Origin: Pseudomonadota bacterium
GTDB lineage: Bacteria; Pseudomonadota; Alphaproteobacteria; Acetobacterales; Acetobacteraceae
Length of the DNA: 64,000 bases
Direction: 5' to 3'
Assembly: GCA_021851785.1 (NCBI GenBank)
Contig: JAJZBV010000001.1
Location: forward strand, 206,325 to 270,324
Position numbers and translations under genes: made by a program
Part shown: positions 1 through 9,704 of the stretch, in pieces
Layout: every line of letters starts with the position of its first letter
Numbering within the stretch: the stretch's first letter is position 1
The notes under the pieces: generated by a model
What the model saw: the letters and a program-made list of their open reading frames with translations, nothing else
The model's database searches: none
What the model was told of the DNA's origin: nothing

Positions 1-1972
1 CGTGTTCGACATCGAGGTCGACGCCGCCGATCCCGAGCGTTTCTGCGAGGTCGTCGCGGCGCTGGAGCCGACCTTCGGGGCGATCAATCTCGAGGACATC
101 AAGGCGCCGGAGTGTTTCGAGATCGAGGCGAAGCTCCGCGCGCGGATGGGCATTCCGGTTTTTCATGACGACCAGCACGGCACCGCGATCACCGTCGCCG
201 CCGCCATCCGCAACGGGCTGCTGTTGCAAGGAAAACACCTCGCCGAGGTCAGGCTGGTGACCTCCGGGGCGGGCGCCGCGGCGCTCGCCTGTGTCGATCT
301 CCTGGTCGAGATGGGGCTTCGGGTGGACAACGTGACGCTCACCGACAAGGATGGCGTGGTCCATGCCGGGCGAGAAGGCATGCTCCCCAACATGGCCCGC
401 TACGCGCATCCGACCGATGCGCGGCGGCTCGCCGACGTGCTTCCGGGCGCGGATATTTTTCTCGGCCTCTCTGCGCCGCGTGTTCTGCGCCCGGAATGGC
501 TCGGCCTGCTTGCGCCGAAGCCGCTGATCCTGGCGCTCGCCAATCCCGAGCCGGAAATCGCCCCCGACGCGGTGCGCGCCGCCCGCCCGGATGCCGTCAT
601 CGCCACCGGGCGCAGCGATTATCCCAACCAGGTCAACAACGTGCTGTGCTTTCCGTTCATTTTTCGTGGCGCCCTCGATGTCGGGGCGAGCACGATCAAC
701 GAGGCGATGAAGCTCGCCGCGGCCGAGGCGATGGCGGAGCTGGCCCGGATCGAGGCGAGCGAGGTGGTCGCGGCGGCCTATGGCGGCGTGGCGCCGGTGT
801 TCGGGCCCGACTACATCATCCCCAAACCCTTCGATCCGCGCCTCATCCTCCAGATCGCCCCGGCGGTGGCGCGGGCGGCGATGGCAAGCGGCGTCGCGCG
901 CCGGCCGATCGCCGATTTCGACGCCTATCGCCGCGATCTCGAGCGCTTCGTGTTCCGCTCCGGCCAGCTCATGCGCCCGGTCTTCGAAGCGGCGCGCAAG
1001 GCACCGAAACGCATCGTCTATGCCGAGGGCGAGGATGAGCGGGTGTTGCGCGCGGCGCAGATGGCGCTCGATGAGCGGATCGCGCGGCCGGTGCTGCTCG
1101 GCCGGCGCGACATCATCGCCGCGCGGGTGCGCGAGATGGGGCTGCGCATGGATCTCGCCGGCGAGGTGCGGGTGATCGATCCCGAGCAGGACAGCGAGAC
1201 GATTTCGCCGCTGATCGCGCCCTATCAATGCCTGGTCGGGCGGCGCGGCGTGCCGCCGGCGGCGGCGGCGCGCCGGATGCGCAACCGCACCAGCGTCGTC
1301 GCCGCCATGCTGCTCGCGACCGGCGCCGTCGAGGCCGCGATCGTCGGTGGCTCGGGCGATTGGTGGCAGCACATGAAATATGTCCTCCCGATCATCCCCG
1401 CCCGCGCCGAGGTTTCCCGGGTCTACGCGCTCTCCTGCATCATCCTGCCGACCGGCGTCTTGTTCCTGTGCGATACCCACCTCAATATCGACCCGAGCGC
1501 CGAGCAGATCGCCGAGATGACCGCGCTCGCCGCGCGCGCGGTCGCCGGCTTCGGTCTCGCCCCGAAGGCGGCGCTGTTGTCGCATTCCGGTTTCGGCGCC
1601 TCGAACACGCCGTCGGCGCGCAAGATGCGGGCGGCGCTCGCGCTGATCCGGGCCCAGGATCCGGCCCTCGAGATCGATGGCGAAATGCATGCGGATGCCG
1701 CCCTCAGCGCCGCCATCCGTGAGCGCGCGGTGCCCGACAGCCGGCTTTCCGGCACCGCCAATCTCCTGGTGATGCCCAATCTCGATGCCGCCAATATCGC
1801 CTTCAACCTGCTCAAGGCGGCGGCCGACGGGCTCGTCGTCGGCCCGCTCTTGCTGGGCATGAGCAAGCCCGTGCATGTTCTGGTGCCGAGCGTCACCGCG
1901 CGCGGCATCGTCAATATCAGCGCCATCGTCGCCGCCGAGGTCGAGGATGCGGCCATCATTCCGCCGAAATGA
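1..1972 (+). CDS. maeB: NADP-dependent malic enzyme / phosphotransacetylase-domain fusion (5' end outside window)
   Basis: This catalyses oxidative decarboxylation of malate to pyruvate and carries a C-terminal phosphate acetyl/butyryltransferase-like domain, as in MaeB-type enzymes of about 760 residues. The visible 656 residues start inside the malic enzyme domain; the NAD(P)-binding part has a [13 protein letters not shown] nucleotide motif near residue 92. The PTA-like domain starts near residue 330 ([17 protein letters not shown]) and includes [15 protein letters not shown]. About 100 N-terminal residues lie upstream of the window, so the GTG at base 2 is only an in-frame codon and not the true start. 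In MaeB proteins the PTA domain is regulatory (family knowledge); activity cannot be judged here. Confidence 0.93.
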   Translation, partial: VFDIEVDAADPERFCEVVAALEPTFGAINLEDIKAPECFEIEAKLRARMGIPVFHDDQHGTAITVAAAIRNGLLLQGKHLAEVRLVTSGAGAAALACVDLLVEMGLRVDNVTLTDKDGVVHAGREGMLPNMARYAHPTDARRLADVLPGADIFLGLSAPRVLRPEWLGLLAPKPLILALANPEPEIAPDAVRAARPDAVIATGRSDYPNQVNNVLCFPFIFRGALDVGASTINEAMKLAAAEAMAELARIEASEVVAAAYGGVAPVFGPDYIIPKPFDPRLILQIAPAVARAAMASGVARRPIADFDAYRRDLERFVFRSGQLMRPVFEAARKAPKRIVYAEGEDERVLRAAQMALDERIARPVLLGRRDIIAARVREMGLRMDLAGEVRVIDPEQDSETISPLIAPYQCLVGRRGVPPAAAARRMRNRTSVVAAMLLATGAVEAAIVGGSGDWWQHMKYVLPIIPARAEVSRVYALSCIILPTGVLFLCDTHLNIDPSAEQIAEMTALAARAVAGFGLAPKAALLSHSGFGASNTPSARKMRAALALIRAQDPALEIDGEMHADAALSAAIRERAVPDSRLSGTANLLVMPNLDAANIAFNLLKAAADGLVVGPLLLGMSKPVHVLVPSVTARGIVNISAIVAAEVEDAAIIPPK

Positions 1973-1992
1973 TCGGGGACAAATCCCCGATC
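1971..1992. terminator. GC hairpin between maeB and galU
   Basis: A perfect 9-bp stem (GATCGGGGA / TCCCCGATC) with a CAAA loop starts inside the maeB stop codon. No T-tract follows, so it is a weak or factor-dependent terminator at best, or an mRNA 3'-end stabiliser. galU starts 22 nt further on. Confidence 0.4.
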
Positions 1993-2014
1993 GGCGAGGG
2001 AAGGAAACAGTGAT

Positions 2015-2887
2015 TTGAAACCATTGCGCAAAGCCGTCCTGCCGGTCGCCGGCCTTGGCACCCGCTTCCTGCCGGCGACCAAGGCGACCGCCAAGGAAAT
2101 GCTGCCGGTGGTGGACAAGCCCTTGATCCAATACGCGATCGAGGAGGCGCGCGCCGCCGGGATCGAGCAATTCTGCCTGATCACCGGCCGCGGCAAGACC
2201 GCGATCGTCGAGCATTTCGATATCGCCTTCGAACTCGAGGCGGTGTTGCGCGAGCGCGGCAAGACCGAGGCGCTGGCGCTTCTGGAGGGCACGCAACTCG
2301 AACCCGGCGCCATCGTCACCGTCCGCCAGCAGGAGCCGCTCGGCCTCGGCCACGCGATCTGGTGCGCGCGCGCCTTCATCGGCGAGGATCCGTTCGCCAT
2401 CCTCCTCCCCGATGACCTCATCCTCGGCGAGACCCCCTGCGTCGCCCAGCTCGCCGCCGTCTATCGCGAGACCGGCGGCAATGTCGTCGCGGTGCAGGAC
2501 GTGCCGCGGGCGCAAACCAGCCGCTATGGCATCCTCGCCATCGGCGCCGATGACGGGCGCCTCGCCGAGGTCAAGGGGTTGGTCGAGAAACCGGCGCCCG
2601 AGAACGCGCCCTCGACGCTCTCGATCATCGGCCGCTACGTGCTGCGCGCCGAGGTCATCGGCCATCTCTCGCGCTTCGAGCGCGGCGCCGGCGGCGAGGT
2701 GCAGCTCACCGACGCGATGGCCAAGATGATCGGCGATCTGCCCTTCCACGGCCTCCGCTTCGAGGGCCGGCGCTTCGATTGCGGCGACAAGGTCGGGTTT
2801 CTCGAAGCCCAGATCGCCTTTGCCTTGAAACGCCCCGATCTCGCGCCGATGGTGCGCGACTTCCTCCGCTATTATCGCGACGCCTGA
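2015..2887 (+). CDS. galU: UTP--glucose-1-phosphate uridylyltransferase
   Basis: This makes UDP-glucose from UTP and glucose-1-phosphate for polysaccharide and lipopolysaccharide synthesis. The 290-residue length is typical. The N-terminal nucleotidyltransferase signature [20 protein letters not shown] is intact, followed by the conserved [14 protein letters not shown]. The start is a TTG preceded by AAGGAA about 9 nt upstream; no ATG or GTG fits the conserved N terminus better. It is followed after 19 nt by the phosphohexomutase gene, which supplies or uses its glucose-1-phosphate substrate, so the two very likely form an operon. Confidence 0.95.
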   Translation: MKPLRKAVLPVAGLGTRFLPATKATAKEMLPVVDKPLIQYAIEEARAAGIEQFCLITGRGKTAIVEHFDIAFELEAVLRERGKTEALALLEGTQLEPGAIVTVRQQEPLGLGHAIWCARAFIGEDPFAILLPDDLILGETPCVAQLAAVYRETGGNVVAVQDVPRAQTSRYGILAIGADDGRLAEVKGLVEKPAPENAPSTLSIIGRYVLRAEVIGHLSRFERGAGGEVQLTDAMAKMIGDLPFHGLRFEGRRFDCGDKVGFLEAQIAFALKRPDLAPMVRDFLRYYRDA

Positions 2888-2906
2888 CCGGAACGAGGAC
2901 GCCCCG

Positions 2907-4316
2907 ATGAGTTTCTCCCACCGCTTCGACCCGAGCATCCTCCGCGAATACGACATTCGCGGCATCGTCGGCAAAACCCTGACCGAGGCCGATGCGTATG
3001 CGATCGGACGGGTGTTCGGCGGTATCGTCGCGCGCGCCGGCGGCACCCGCGTCGCCGTCGGCTATGACGGGCGGCTGTCCTCGCCGGCGCTGGAAGCCGC
3101 TCTCGTCAAGGGCCTGATGGCGAGCGGGATGGCGGTTTTGCGCATCGGGCTCGGCCCGACGCCGATGCTCTATTTCGCCGCGACCACGCTTGCGACCGAT
3201 GGCGCGGTGATGGTCACCGGCAGCCACAACCCGCCGGATTACAACGGCTTCAAGATGATGCTCGGCAAAAAACCGTTTTTCGGGCGCGCGATCACCGCTC
3301 TCGGCGAGATGGCCGCGCGCGGCGACGCCGTGCCCGAAGCCGCCGGACGCGAAACCGCCGAGGATATTCGCGCGGCCTACATCGCCCGACTGCTCGCCGA
3401 TTACGATGGTGGGGCGCGTGCGCTGACCGTGGTCTGGGATCCGGGCAACGGCGCCGCCGGCGCGGTGCTCGATCAACTCGTCGCCGGCCTGCCGGGGACG
3501 CATACGGTGATCAATGGCGAAGTGGACGGAAATTTCCCCGCCCACCACCCGGACCCGACGGTGCCCGCCAATCTCCGCCAGCTCATCGCCGCGGTGCATG
3601 GCCAAAAAGCCGATCTCGGCATCGCCTTCGACGGCGATGCCGATCGCGTCGGGATCGTCGATGACCAGGGCGAAATCCTGTTCGGCGACCAGATCATGGT
3701 GCTGCTCGCCCGCGACGTGCTGCGCGCCCGGCCGGGTGCGACCATCATCGCCGATGTCAAGGCGAGCCAGGTGCTGTTCGACGAGATCGCCAAGGCCGGC
3801 GGCGCGCCCTTGATGTGGAAAACCGGGCACAGCCTGATCAAGGCCAAGATGGCCGAGACCGGGGCGCCGCTCGCCGGCGAGATGTCCGGGCATATCTTCT
3901 TCGCCGATCGCTGGTACGGGTTTGACGACGCGCTTTATGCCGCTTTGCGTCTGCTCGGCATCGTCGCGCGCATGACCGGCCGGCTCTCCGAGGCCCGCGC
4001 CGCCCTCCCCGCGCTCGCTTCAACCCCGGAACTGCGCTTCGATTGCGAGGAGACGCGCAAATTCGCGATCGTCGCCGAGGTCGCCGCGCGTCTCCGCGAA
4101 GCCGGCGCCAAGGTGAACGACACCGATGGTGTGCGGGTGCAAACCGAGGATGGCTGGTGGCTGCTCCGCGCCTCCAACACCCAGGCGGTGCTGGTCGCGC
4201 GCGCCGAGGCGAAGGATCAGGCCGGGCTCGAGCGCCTCAAGGCGGCGATCGCCGGCCAGCTCGCGCAATCCGGCCTCGCCGCGCCGGATTTTTCGGGAAG
4301 CCACGCCGGGCATTGA
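2907..4316 (+). CDS. Phosphomannomutase/phosphoglucomutase
   Basis: This is an alpha-D-phosphohexomutase that interconverts hexose-6-phosphate and hexose-1-phosphate, providing sugar-1-phosphates for nucleotide sugar synthesis together with the adjacent galU. It has 469 residues. It carries the phosphoserine loop [14 protein letters not shown] near residue 105, the Mg-binding DGDADR motif near residue 245, a GEMSGH sugar-binding motif near residue 325 and a C-terminal RASNTQ phosphate-binding loop. The ATG start gives [19 protein letters not shown], with the conserved REYDIRG in the expected place. Mannose versus glucose preference cannot be told from sequence. A dispersed palindromic element begins 10 nt after the stop. 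Confidence 0.93.
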   Translation: MSFSHRFDPSILREYDIRGIVGKTLTEADAYAIGRVFGGIVARAGGTRVAVGYDGRLSSPALEAALVKGLMASGMAVLRIGLGPTPMLYFAATTLATDGAVMVTGSHNPPDYNGFKMMLGKKPFFGRAITALGEMAARGDAVPEAAGRETAEDIRAAYIARLLADYDGGARALTVVWDPGNGAAGAVLDQLVAGLPGTHTVINGEVDGNFPAHHPDPTVPANLRQLIAAVHGQKADLGIAFDGDADRVGIVDDQGEILFGDQIMVLLARDVLRARPGATIIADVKASQVLFDEIAKAGGAPLMWKTGHSLIKAKMAETGAPLAGEMSGHIFFADRWYGFDDALYAALRLLGIVARMTGRLSEARAALPALASTPELRFDCEETRKFAIVAEVAARLREAGAKVNDTDGVRVQTEDGWWLLRASNTQAVLVARAEAKDQAGLERLKAAIAGQLAQSGLAAPDFSGSHAGH

Positions 4317-4325
4317 GAAGAAACT

Positions 4326-4434
4326 GGTTCTTTTTTGTAAAACAGAACCAAAAACTTTTACCCCCAGGGCAGTGCCGCAGGCCCTGCCCAACGGGAAGAA
4401 AGTCTTTTTGCTTCTTTTTCTTCAGAAAAAGAAG
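4326..4434. repeat. Dispersed two-part palindromic element, family A, copy 1 (double, convergent)
   Basis: This copy fills the space between two convergent genes. It starts with an A1 hairpin (GGTTCTTTTTTGT..ACAGAACC, 4326-4349), then a GC-rich palindrome GGGCAGTGCC..GGCCCTGCCC (4367-4389), then an A2 hairpin read on the minus strand (CTTCTTTTTCTTCAGAAAAAGAAG core, 4411-4434). A1 lies 10 nt after the plus-strand stop and A2 lies 9 nt after the minus-strand stop, so the unit looks like a two-way 3'-end element sharing one GC palindrome. Confidence 0.85.
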
Positions 4435-4443
4435 ATTCTTCCC

Positions 4444-5178
4444 TTACCCCGCCCCGCCGCCGCCCGGCGCCGGTTTCCGATGGAATGTCACCACCAGAAC
4501 GTCGCGATGGGAGGCCATGCCGGCATCCACGGGGGCCACCGGGGTGACGCCGTGATAGACGCGGGGGTCATCGACCAGGGCGGCATCGAGCGGGGCGGCG
4601 AGGGTGAAGCTCCCGAGCGGCTTGCCCTCGAGGTCATGGATGCTGGTCTCGCCGCGCTCGATGTTCTCGCGCCCGATCATCAGGACGAGAACGTAATCGA
4701 CCCCGTCGCGATGCAGCCCTTCCGGGGTCGGCTTGCCGGGCGCGCCGGCGCGGGCCTCGATGCGGAACTGATGCGCCTCGATATGCCAGGCGACATCGGC
4801 GCACAAAGCCTCGAAGAGGGCGCGGCAGAAGCGGAGGATGGTCGTGAAGCTCGCGCTCGCGGCGATCTCGTCCTGGACCGGCGCGAACCAGCGCGCGATG
4901 CCGCCATTGAGGGGATTATAGTCGCGTGACTGGTAATGCGGCTGATGCGCCGCGCGCCGGATCGCCGGGTCGCCGGGATCGGCGGTGAACACCGCGAAGC
5001 GGCGTTTGCGGTAGCGGCCGCCATCGGCCATGTAGGTGTCGCGGCCGAGATCGTTCCAGCTTGCGGCGAACCCCGCCCAATCATCGAGGGTGCCGTGGCG
5101 CGCGAGTTCGGCCCGCATCGCTAGCGCCGGGACGAAGGCGAAGCCGCGCGCGGCGATCGCGCGCGGCAACTCACTCAT
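4444..5178 (-). CDS. 2OG-Fe(II) dioxygenase family protein (isoleucine-4-hydroxylase-like)
   Basis: This 244-residue protein resembles the 2OG-Fe dioxygenase family that includes bacterial L-isoleucine-4-hydroxylase (IDO), enzymes that hydroxylate free aliphatic amino acids using 2-oxoglutarate and Fe(II). The facial-triad residues are visible: HxD in GLHRDGVDYV and the distal His in YHGVTPV. The family-typical features RRFAVF and QSRDYNPLNGG are also present. Its ATG overlaps the stop of the upstream MscS gene by 4 nt (ATGA), so the two are cotranscribed. Substrate is unknown; the assignment to the family is firm, that to isoleucine is only by resemblance. Confidence 0.8.
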   Translation of the reverse strand: MSELPRAIAARGFAFVPALAMRAELARHGTLDDWAGFAASWNDLGRDTYMADGGRYRKRRFAVFTADPGDPAIRRAAHQPHYQSRDYNPLNGGIARWFAPVQDEIAASASFTTILRFCRALFEALCADVAWHIEAHQFRIEARAGAPGKPTPEGLHRDGVDYVLVLMIGRENIERGETSIHDLEGKPLGSFTLAAPLDAALVDDPRVYHGVTPVAPVDAGMASHRDVLVVTFHRKPAPGGGGAG

Positions 5179-7589
5179 TGCGCCGCTTCCCGCCGCGATG
5201 GCGCGGCTTGCGCCGGCGCCTCCTGGCCGGGCGGGGTCAGCAGCACCACCGTCTGGGTCGGATTGGCGATCTCGATGCCGAGTTCCTCGAAGCGTTTTTT
5301 CATGCGCCGGTGGAATTCGCGCTGCACCCCCCAGCGGGCGCTGTCGGTGCAGACGATCTGGCCGGCGATGGTCACGACGGCGCCCTCGATCTTGTCCACG
5401 CCCCAGAGTTGCAGATCGCTCAGCATGCCGCGCTGATAGGCGGGATCCTTGCGCATCCCGGCCGCGACCTCGCGCAGCGCCTCGCCGACGCGATCGGTGT
5501 CCTCCTTATAGGCGACGCTGACGCTGACGGCGGCGTTGCCGAGGCCGCGATTGCTGTTATTGACCGTGGTCACGGCGCTGAAGGGAATGATATGCACCGA
5601 GCCGTCGCCGGCGCGCAGACGAATGGTGCGCACCGAAAGCGCCTCGACCGAGCCCGAAACCCCGGCCAGCGTCACCCAGTCGCCGACCTGCATCGCGTTT
5701 TCGAGCAGCAGGAAGACGCCGGTGATCAGATCCTGCACCAGTTTTTGTGACCCAAACCCGATGGCGACGCCGACGATGCCGGCGCCGGCGAGCAAGGGCG
5801 CGATGTTGACGCCGACCTCCGACAGCGCGACCGGCCCGGCGATCAGGAACAGGACCACCGCGAGGGCGGCGCGGATCATCGGCAAAAGCGTCCGCATCCG
5901 GCTCGCCCGCGCCGCGTGGCCCTGGCTCGTGAGGCGCGCGACCTGGCGGAGAATCAGCTCATTGACCCCCTCCCACACCACGAGCACGAGAAACAGCACC
6001 AAGGCGATGGTGACCAGCGCCGAGATCACCCGTTCGCCGAGCGCGCCATCGCTGAACCAGTCGAAGGCGCCGAAGCCCCAGGCCTGCAAAAGCAACACCA
6101 GGATCGTCGCGGTGATGATCCCGGAGACGATGGCGCGCAGCAGCCGGTAATAGCTCCGCGCCCGCGCCGAGATGCTGACCAGCCCCGGCACCACCTCGAG
6201 CCCGGCGATCGGCTCGGCGCCGACATGAAACATGCGGTCGAGGGCGCCGAGCAGCACCTGCCGCGCCGCCCGCCCGGCGATGAGAACGACCACGCTCAGC
6301 GCGCCGATCTTGAGCAGCATCCGGTAGCCGTCCGGCACGCCGAGCGCCCAGACCAGCCACAGGCCGAGGATGGCGATGATCGCGACATGATGCCAAAGCC
6401 GCGCCGCCCGCTGCCGCGCCAGCGCGATCGCGCCGCCATCCTCCTTGCTCGGCGCGATCCAGCCGGCGACCAGCCGGCGGTTCTTGAACACCACCACCAC
6501 CAGCATGACGTGGACGATGAGGGCGATGATCTTGAGCAGCGCGTCATGGGCGTCCGCGTCGAGGCCGAAGACGAGGCCGACCTCGGCCAGCGCGTAGCCG
6601 AAGATGCTGACCGCGACCAGCCGCCGTACCCAGCGGGTGATCGCCAGCGCCGCCGCGTCGTCGAGCCCGAACACCCGCATCCCGGGGTTATCCGGCGAGA
6701 TCAGCGAACGCACCGCCGCCATCACCACCTGCACCGTGACGAAGGCATCGACCACCGCCAGGATCACCACCTGCGTCGAGGCGCGACCGGCGAGCGGCGT
6801 GCTGAGCAGGCCATAGACGAAGCCGAGCAGGATCAGGGATGGCACCAGTTCGAGCAGGAACCGGAACAGGACGAAGGGCAGCCGCGAGAGCGCGATCGCG
6901 ATCACCGGCGCGCCGGCCGCCGGCGGCGCCGGCGCGAGCGGCTCATCGGAGGTTGCCGGTTCGGTCTCGGACGGCGCTGCCGCGGGGCCGCCGTCGGGGG
7001 TGGGGGTCATCGCCTCGGCGCCGCCGCCGACCATCGCCTCCAGGCTGCGCCGCGGCCGGCGCAAGGCGCGTTCGGCGAGGATATCGGCGACCAGCCCGAT
7101 CGCGAGGATCAGGACGAGACGCCAGAGGGCGGCGAAGAAGCGTGCCTGGGCATAGGGATCGGTCGCGGTGTCGCGCAGCCAGTCGCCGATCGCCTGAAAA
7201 TCGGTCACCGCCTGGACGCTTTGGACGACCCGCTTCGAGCCCGTCTGCAACCGGTGCGAGGCATCGACCAGGATCTGCGCGCCGAGGCTGTTCGGCGCCA
7301 GCGGCAGACGGAGCGGGGTCGTCGCCGCCGCGACCGGCGCCGGTGGCGGCAGATGCGCCTCACCCGAGGCGGCCGCGAGGGCGCGGAGGGCGGCGATCAG
7401 CTTCGCCCGCTTCTCGGGATCCTGAAGATCGGCGATCAATTCCCGCGCGGTCTGCCGATCGAGCCCCGGCGTGGCGAGCCCTGGCGCGGCGAGCCCCGGC
7501 GCGGCGGCCGGCGCCGGCGGCGGTTGCGCGCCGGCACGCCAGGGGCCGGCGCAAAGCAGAAACAAAGCGAGAAACAGCGCGCGTCGCAT
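5175..7589 (-). CDS. Large MscS-family mechanosensitive ion channel
   Basis: A membrane channel of roughly 800 residues that should release solutes on hypo-osmotic shock. It has a signal peptide (MRRALFLALFLLCAGPWRAGA), a periplasmic N-terminal region, many hydrophobic segments, and a C-terminal MscS core starting near residue 606 of the long ORF (GAGIVGVAIGFGSQKLVQD, then VGDWVTLAGVSGSVE). Its length puts it with the multi-TM MscK/YbiO/DUF3772-like group rather than the short MscS type. The ORF track starts 7 codons earlier at a GTG; I chose the ATG at 7589 because the signal peptide begins there. It is divergent from the HIG1-like gene and overlaps the downstream dioxygenase gene by 4 nt. 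Confidence 0.9.
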   Translation of the reverse strand: MRRALFLALFLLCAGPWRAGAQPPPAPAAAPGLAAPGLATPGLDRQTARELIADLQDPEKRAKLIAALRALAAASGEAHLPPPAPVAAATTPLRLPLAPNSLGAQILVDASHRLQTGSKRVVQSVQAVTDFQAIGDWLRDTATDPYAQARFFAALWRLVLILAIGLVADILAERALRRPRRSLEAMVGGGAEAMTPTPDGGPAAAPSETEPATSDEPLAPAPPAAGAPVIAIALSRLPFVLFRFLLELVPSLILLGFVYGLLSTPLAGRASTQVVILAVVDAFVTVQVVMAAVRSLISPDNPGMRVFGLDDAAALAITRWVRRLVAVSIFGYALAEVGLVFGLDADAHDALLKIIALIVHVMLVVVVFKNRRLVAGWIAPSKEDGGAIALARQRAARLWHHVAIIAILGLWLVWALGVPDGYRMLLKIGALSVVVLIAGRAARQVLLGALDRMFHVGAEPIAGLEVVPGLVSISARARSYYRLLRAIVSGIITATILVLLLQAWGFGAFDWFSDGALGERVISALVTIALVLFLVLVVWEGVNELILRQVARLTSQGHAARASRMRTLLPMIRAALAVVLFLIAGPVALSEVGVNIAPLLAGAGIVGVAIGFGSQKLVQDLITGVFLLLENAMQVGDWVTLAGVSGSVEALSVRTIRLRAGDGSVHIIPFSAVTTVNNSNRGLGNAAVSVSVAYKEDTDRVGEALREVAAGMRKDPAYQRGMLSDLQLWGVDKIEGAVVTIAGQIVCTDSARWGVQREFHRRMKKRFEELGIEIANPTQTVVLLTPPGQEAPAQAAPSRREAAQ

Positions 7590-7694
7590 GATCTTTCCGA
7601 CCATAGCCACGGAGCAGTGTCAACGCCCGGCGCAAGGCGACCTTTTTCTGCCGCGGGGGGTGCGCGCGGCCCCCCGGCGCGCTATGTCGCGAGG

Positions 7695-7886
7695 ATGCGA
7701 AGCTTGCTGTCGTTCTTTCTGATCCTCGTCATGGCCGGCGTGCTCAGCGTCCTCGTGCTCGGGATCGTGGGGGTCGCGCGCGGCGGCGATCCGCGCCGCT
7801 CCAACCGCCTGATGCGCTGGCGGGTGATCTTGCAGGCGGCGGCGCTTCTGCTGCTCGCCCTGCTGCTCAGCCTCGGGCGCTCGTGA
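7695..7886 (+). CDS. Small HIG1-domain-like twin-transmembrane protein
   Basis: A 63-residue protein hidden in the C-terminal part of a long spurious ORF. It has two hydrophobic segments (residues about 4-26 and 43-60) separated by the basic loop [15 protein letters not shown], matching the hypoxia-induced-protein (HIG1, PF04588) pattern of alphaproteobacteria. Relatives are linked to respiratory oxidases (family knowledge); the specific role here is unknown. The start ATG is preceded by GCGAGG. It is divergent from the MscS gene, with about 105 bp between them for both promoters. Confidence 0.8.
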   Translation: MRSLLSFFLILVMAGVLSVLVLGIVGVARGGDPRRSNRLMRWRVILQAAALLLLALLLSLGRS

Positions 7887-7921
7887 GGCGAAACGCTTCG
7901 CGAACCGCCGCCGGCGCGGGT

Positions 7922-7951
7922 TTGACAGGCACCAAAGCCGCTGCCTAATTT
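7922..7951 (+). promoter_or_regulatory. Putative sigma-70 promoter of the etf operon
   Basis: TTGACA at 7922-7927 matches the -35 consensus exactly. Candidate -10 boxes are CCTAAT (16-nt spacer) and TAATTT (18-nt spacer). It lies about 65-90 nt upstream of the etfB start, with a tandem repeat in the leader. Confidence 0.5.
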
Positions 7952-7954
7952 CGT

Positions 7955-8001
7955 CCGGGCATTTCAGGGCCCGGGTATTTCAGGGCCCGGGCATTTCAAG
8001 G
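7955..8001 (+). repeat. Three tandem 16-bp repeats in the etfB leader
   Basis: Consecutive units CCGGGCATTTCAGGGC, CCGGGTATTTCAGGGC and CCGGGCATTTCAAGG differ by one or two bases. The last unit is modified to end in AAGG, which forms the etfB ribosome binding region. The junctions contain the self-complementary GGGCCCGGG, so small hairpins can form. Confidence 0.85.
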
Positions 8002-8013
8002 AACGCAACGCCG

Positions 8014-8763
8014 ATGAAGCTTCTCGTCCCCGTCAAACGGGTAGTCGATTACAACGTCAAGGTGCGGGTGCGGAGCGATGGCGGCGGCGTCGAGACCGCC
8101 GGCGTCAAGATGTCGATGAACCCGTTCGACGAAATCGCCGTCGAAGAGGCCATCCGTCTCAAGGAAAAAGGCCTCGCCGAGGAGATCATCGCGGTCTCCC
8201 TAGGCGTCGCCGCCTGCGCCGAGACCCTCCGCACGGCGCTGGCGATGGGCGCCGATCGCGGCATCCTGGTCGAGACCGACGCCGAGCTACAGCCGCTGGC
8301 GGTCGCGAAACTCCTCAAGGCGATCGTTGCCAAGGAAGAGCCGAAGCTCGTCATCCTCGGCAAGCAGGCGATCGATGACGACATGAACGCGACCGGGCAG
8401 ATGCTCGCCGCCCTCCTCGGCTGGCCGCAAGGCACCTTCGCCAGCCGCCTTCTGATCGAGGACGGGCGCGCCTTGGTCACGCGCGAGGTCGATGGCGGGC
8501 TGGAGACCGTCTCGCTCGCCCTCCCCGCGATCGTCACCACCGATCTCCGCCTCAACGAGCCGCGCTACGCGAGTCTCCCCAACATCATGAAAGCGCGCAA
8601 GAAACCGATCGAGACGCTGACCCCGGCGGCGCTCGGCGTCGACCCCGCGCCGCGTTTGACGGTTCTCAAGACCACCGAGCCGCCGCGCCGCCAGGCCGGC
8701 GTCAGGGTCGGCTCGGTCGCGGAACTGGTGGACAAGCTGAAAAACGAAGCCAAGGTGATCTGA
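8014..8763 (+). CDS. etfB: Electron transfer flavoprotein, beta subunit
   Basis: The AMP-binding subunit of the EtfAB heterodimer, which takes electrons from acyl-CoA and other flavin dehydrogenases and passes them to ETF-quinone oxidoreductase. Its 249 residues are the usual length. Typical features are the N-terminal [46 protein letters not shown] in the middle, and a C-terminal region rich in KARKKPIE. It is followed after 2 nt by etfA and then by an overlapping 3-hydroxyacyl-CoA dehydrogenase gene, a layout that points to fatty-acid/C4 acyl-CoA metabolism. Confidence 0.96.
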   Translation: MKLLVPVKRVVDYNVKVRVRSDGGGVETAGVKMSMNPFDEIAVEEAIRLKEKGLAEEIIAVSLGVAACAETLRTALAMGADRGILVETDAELQPLAVAKLLKAIVAKEEPKLVILGKQAIDDDMNATGQMLAALLGWPQGTFASRLLIEDGRALVTREVDGGLETVSLALPAIVTTDLRLNEPRYASLPNIMKARKKPIETLTPAALGVDPAPRLTVLKTTEPPRRQAGVRVGSVAELVDKLKNEAKVI

Positions 8764-8765
8764 CC

Positions 8766-9704
8766 ATGACCGCACTCGTCCTTCTCGAACATGACGGCCG
8801 GACGATCAAGCAGCCGGCGCGGAGCGCGGTCGCCGCCGCGCGAAAGCTCGGCGAGGTGCATGTCCTCGTCGCCGGCGAGGGGATCGGCGCGGTCGCCGAG
8901 GCGGCGGCGAAGCTGCCGGGGGTTGCGAAAGTCATCGCCGCCGATGCGCCGGCCTACGCCCATGGCCTCGCCGAGCCGCTCGCCGATCTCCTGGTCGCCC
9001 TCGCCCCCGGCTATACGCATCTCCTCGCGGCGGCGACGGCGAGCGGCAAGAACGTCATGCCCCGGGTTGCCGCTCTCCTCGACGTGCAGCCGATCAGCGA
9101 TATCTCGGCGGTGGTGGACGCCGACACCTTCGTCCGCCCGATCTATGCCGGCAACGCGCTGGCGACGGTGAAATCCGCGGACGCGAAAAAAGTGATCACC
9201 GTGCGCGCGACCGGCTTCGATCCGGTGGCGGCGGATGGCGGGTCAGCGCCGATCGCGCCGGCCCCGGCGATTTCCACCCCTGAGATCTCGCGCTTCGTCT
9301 CGGCCGAGCTGTCCAAAAGCGAGCGGCCGGAGCTGACCGCGGCGCGGATCATCATCTCCGGCGGGCGCGGGATGCAGAGTGGCGAGAATTTCCACCTGCT
9401 CGATGCCATCGCCGATAAGCTGCACGCCGCCGTCGGCGCCTCGCGCGCCGCCGTCGATGCCGGGTTCGTCCCCAACGACTATCAGGTCGGCCAGACCGGC
9501 AAGATCGTCGCCCCCGAGCTTTACGTCGCGGTCGGGATTTCCGGCGCCATCCAGCACCTCGCCGGCATGAAGGACAGCAAGGTCATCGTCGCCATCAACA
9601 AGGATGAGGAAGCGCCGATCTTCCAGGTCGCCGATTACGGGCTGGTCGCCGATCTGTTCAAGGCGCTGCCGGAACTGTCCCTGGCCCTGGAGAACCTGTC
9701 ATGA
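8766..9704 (+). CDS. etfA: Electron transfer flavoprotein, alpha subunit
   Basis: The FAD-binding partner of EtfB. It has 312 residues, with the C-terminal FAD domain well preserved: [20 protein letters not shown] near residue 205, [21 protein letters not shown] near 235, [16 protein letters not shown] near 263 and [20 protein letters not shown] near 285. It begins 2 nt after etfB and its stop overlaps the next gene by 4 nt (ATGA), so the three genes should be translated together. Confidence 0.96.
   Translation: MTALVLLEHDGRTIKQPARSAVAAARKLGEVHVLVAGEGIGAVAEAAAKLPGVAKVIAADAPAYAHGLAEPLADLLVALAPGYTHLLAAATASGKNVMPRVAALLDVQPISDISAVVDADTFVRPIYAGNALATVKSADAKKVITVRATGFDPVAADGGSAPIAPAPAISTPEISRFVSAELSKSERPELTAARIIISGGRGMQSGENFHLLDAIADKLHAAVGASRAAVDAGFVPNDYQVGQTGKIVAPELYVAVGISGAIQHLAGMKDSKVIVAINKDEEAPIFQVADYGLVADLFKALPELSLALENLS

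Noticed and set aside
2706-3893. A 395-residue minus-strand ORF over galU and the phosphohexomutase gene
   Set aside because: An antisense frame rich in Arg, Gly and His with no recognisable motif; both genes on the plus strand are certain.
4327-4434. Family A hairpins as ordinary rho-independent terminators
   Set aside because: The T-run is inside the 5' arm and the sequence after the stem is A-rich (CAAAAAACTTTT), so it lacks the usual GC stem plus T-tract in the reading direction. Termination remains possible by another route.
5916-7886. A 656-residue plus-strand ORF across the MscS gene
   Set aside because: It is the antisense shadow of the MscS gene in high-GC DNA. Only its last 63 codons, read from the ATG at 7695, look like a protein.
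7955-8001. The three short tandem repeats as a CRISPR-like array
   Set aside because: The units are contiguous without spacers and no cas genes are present.
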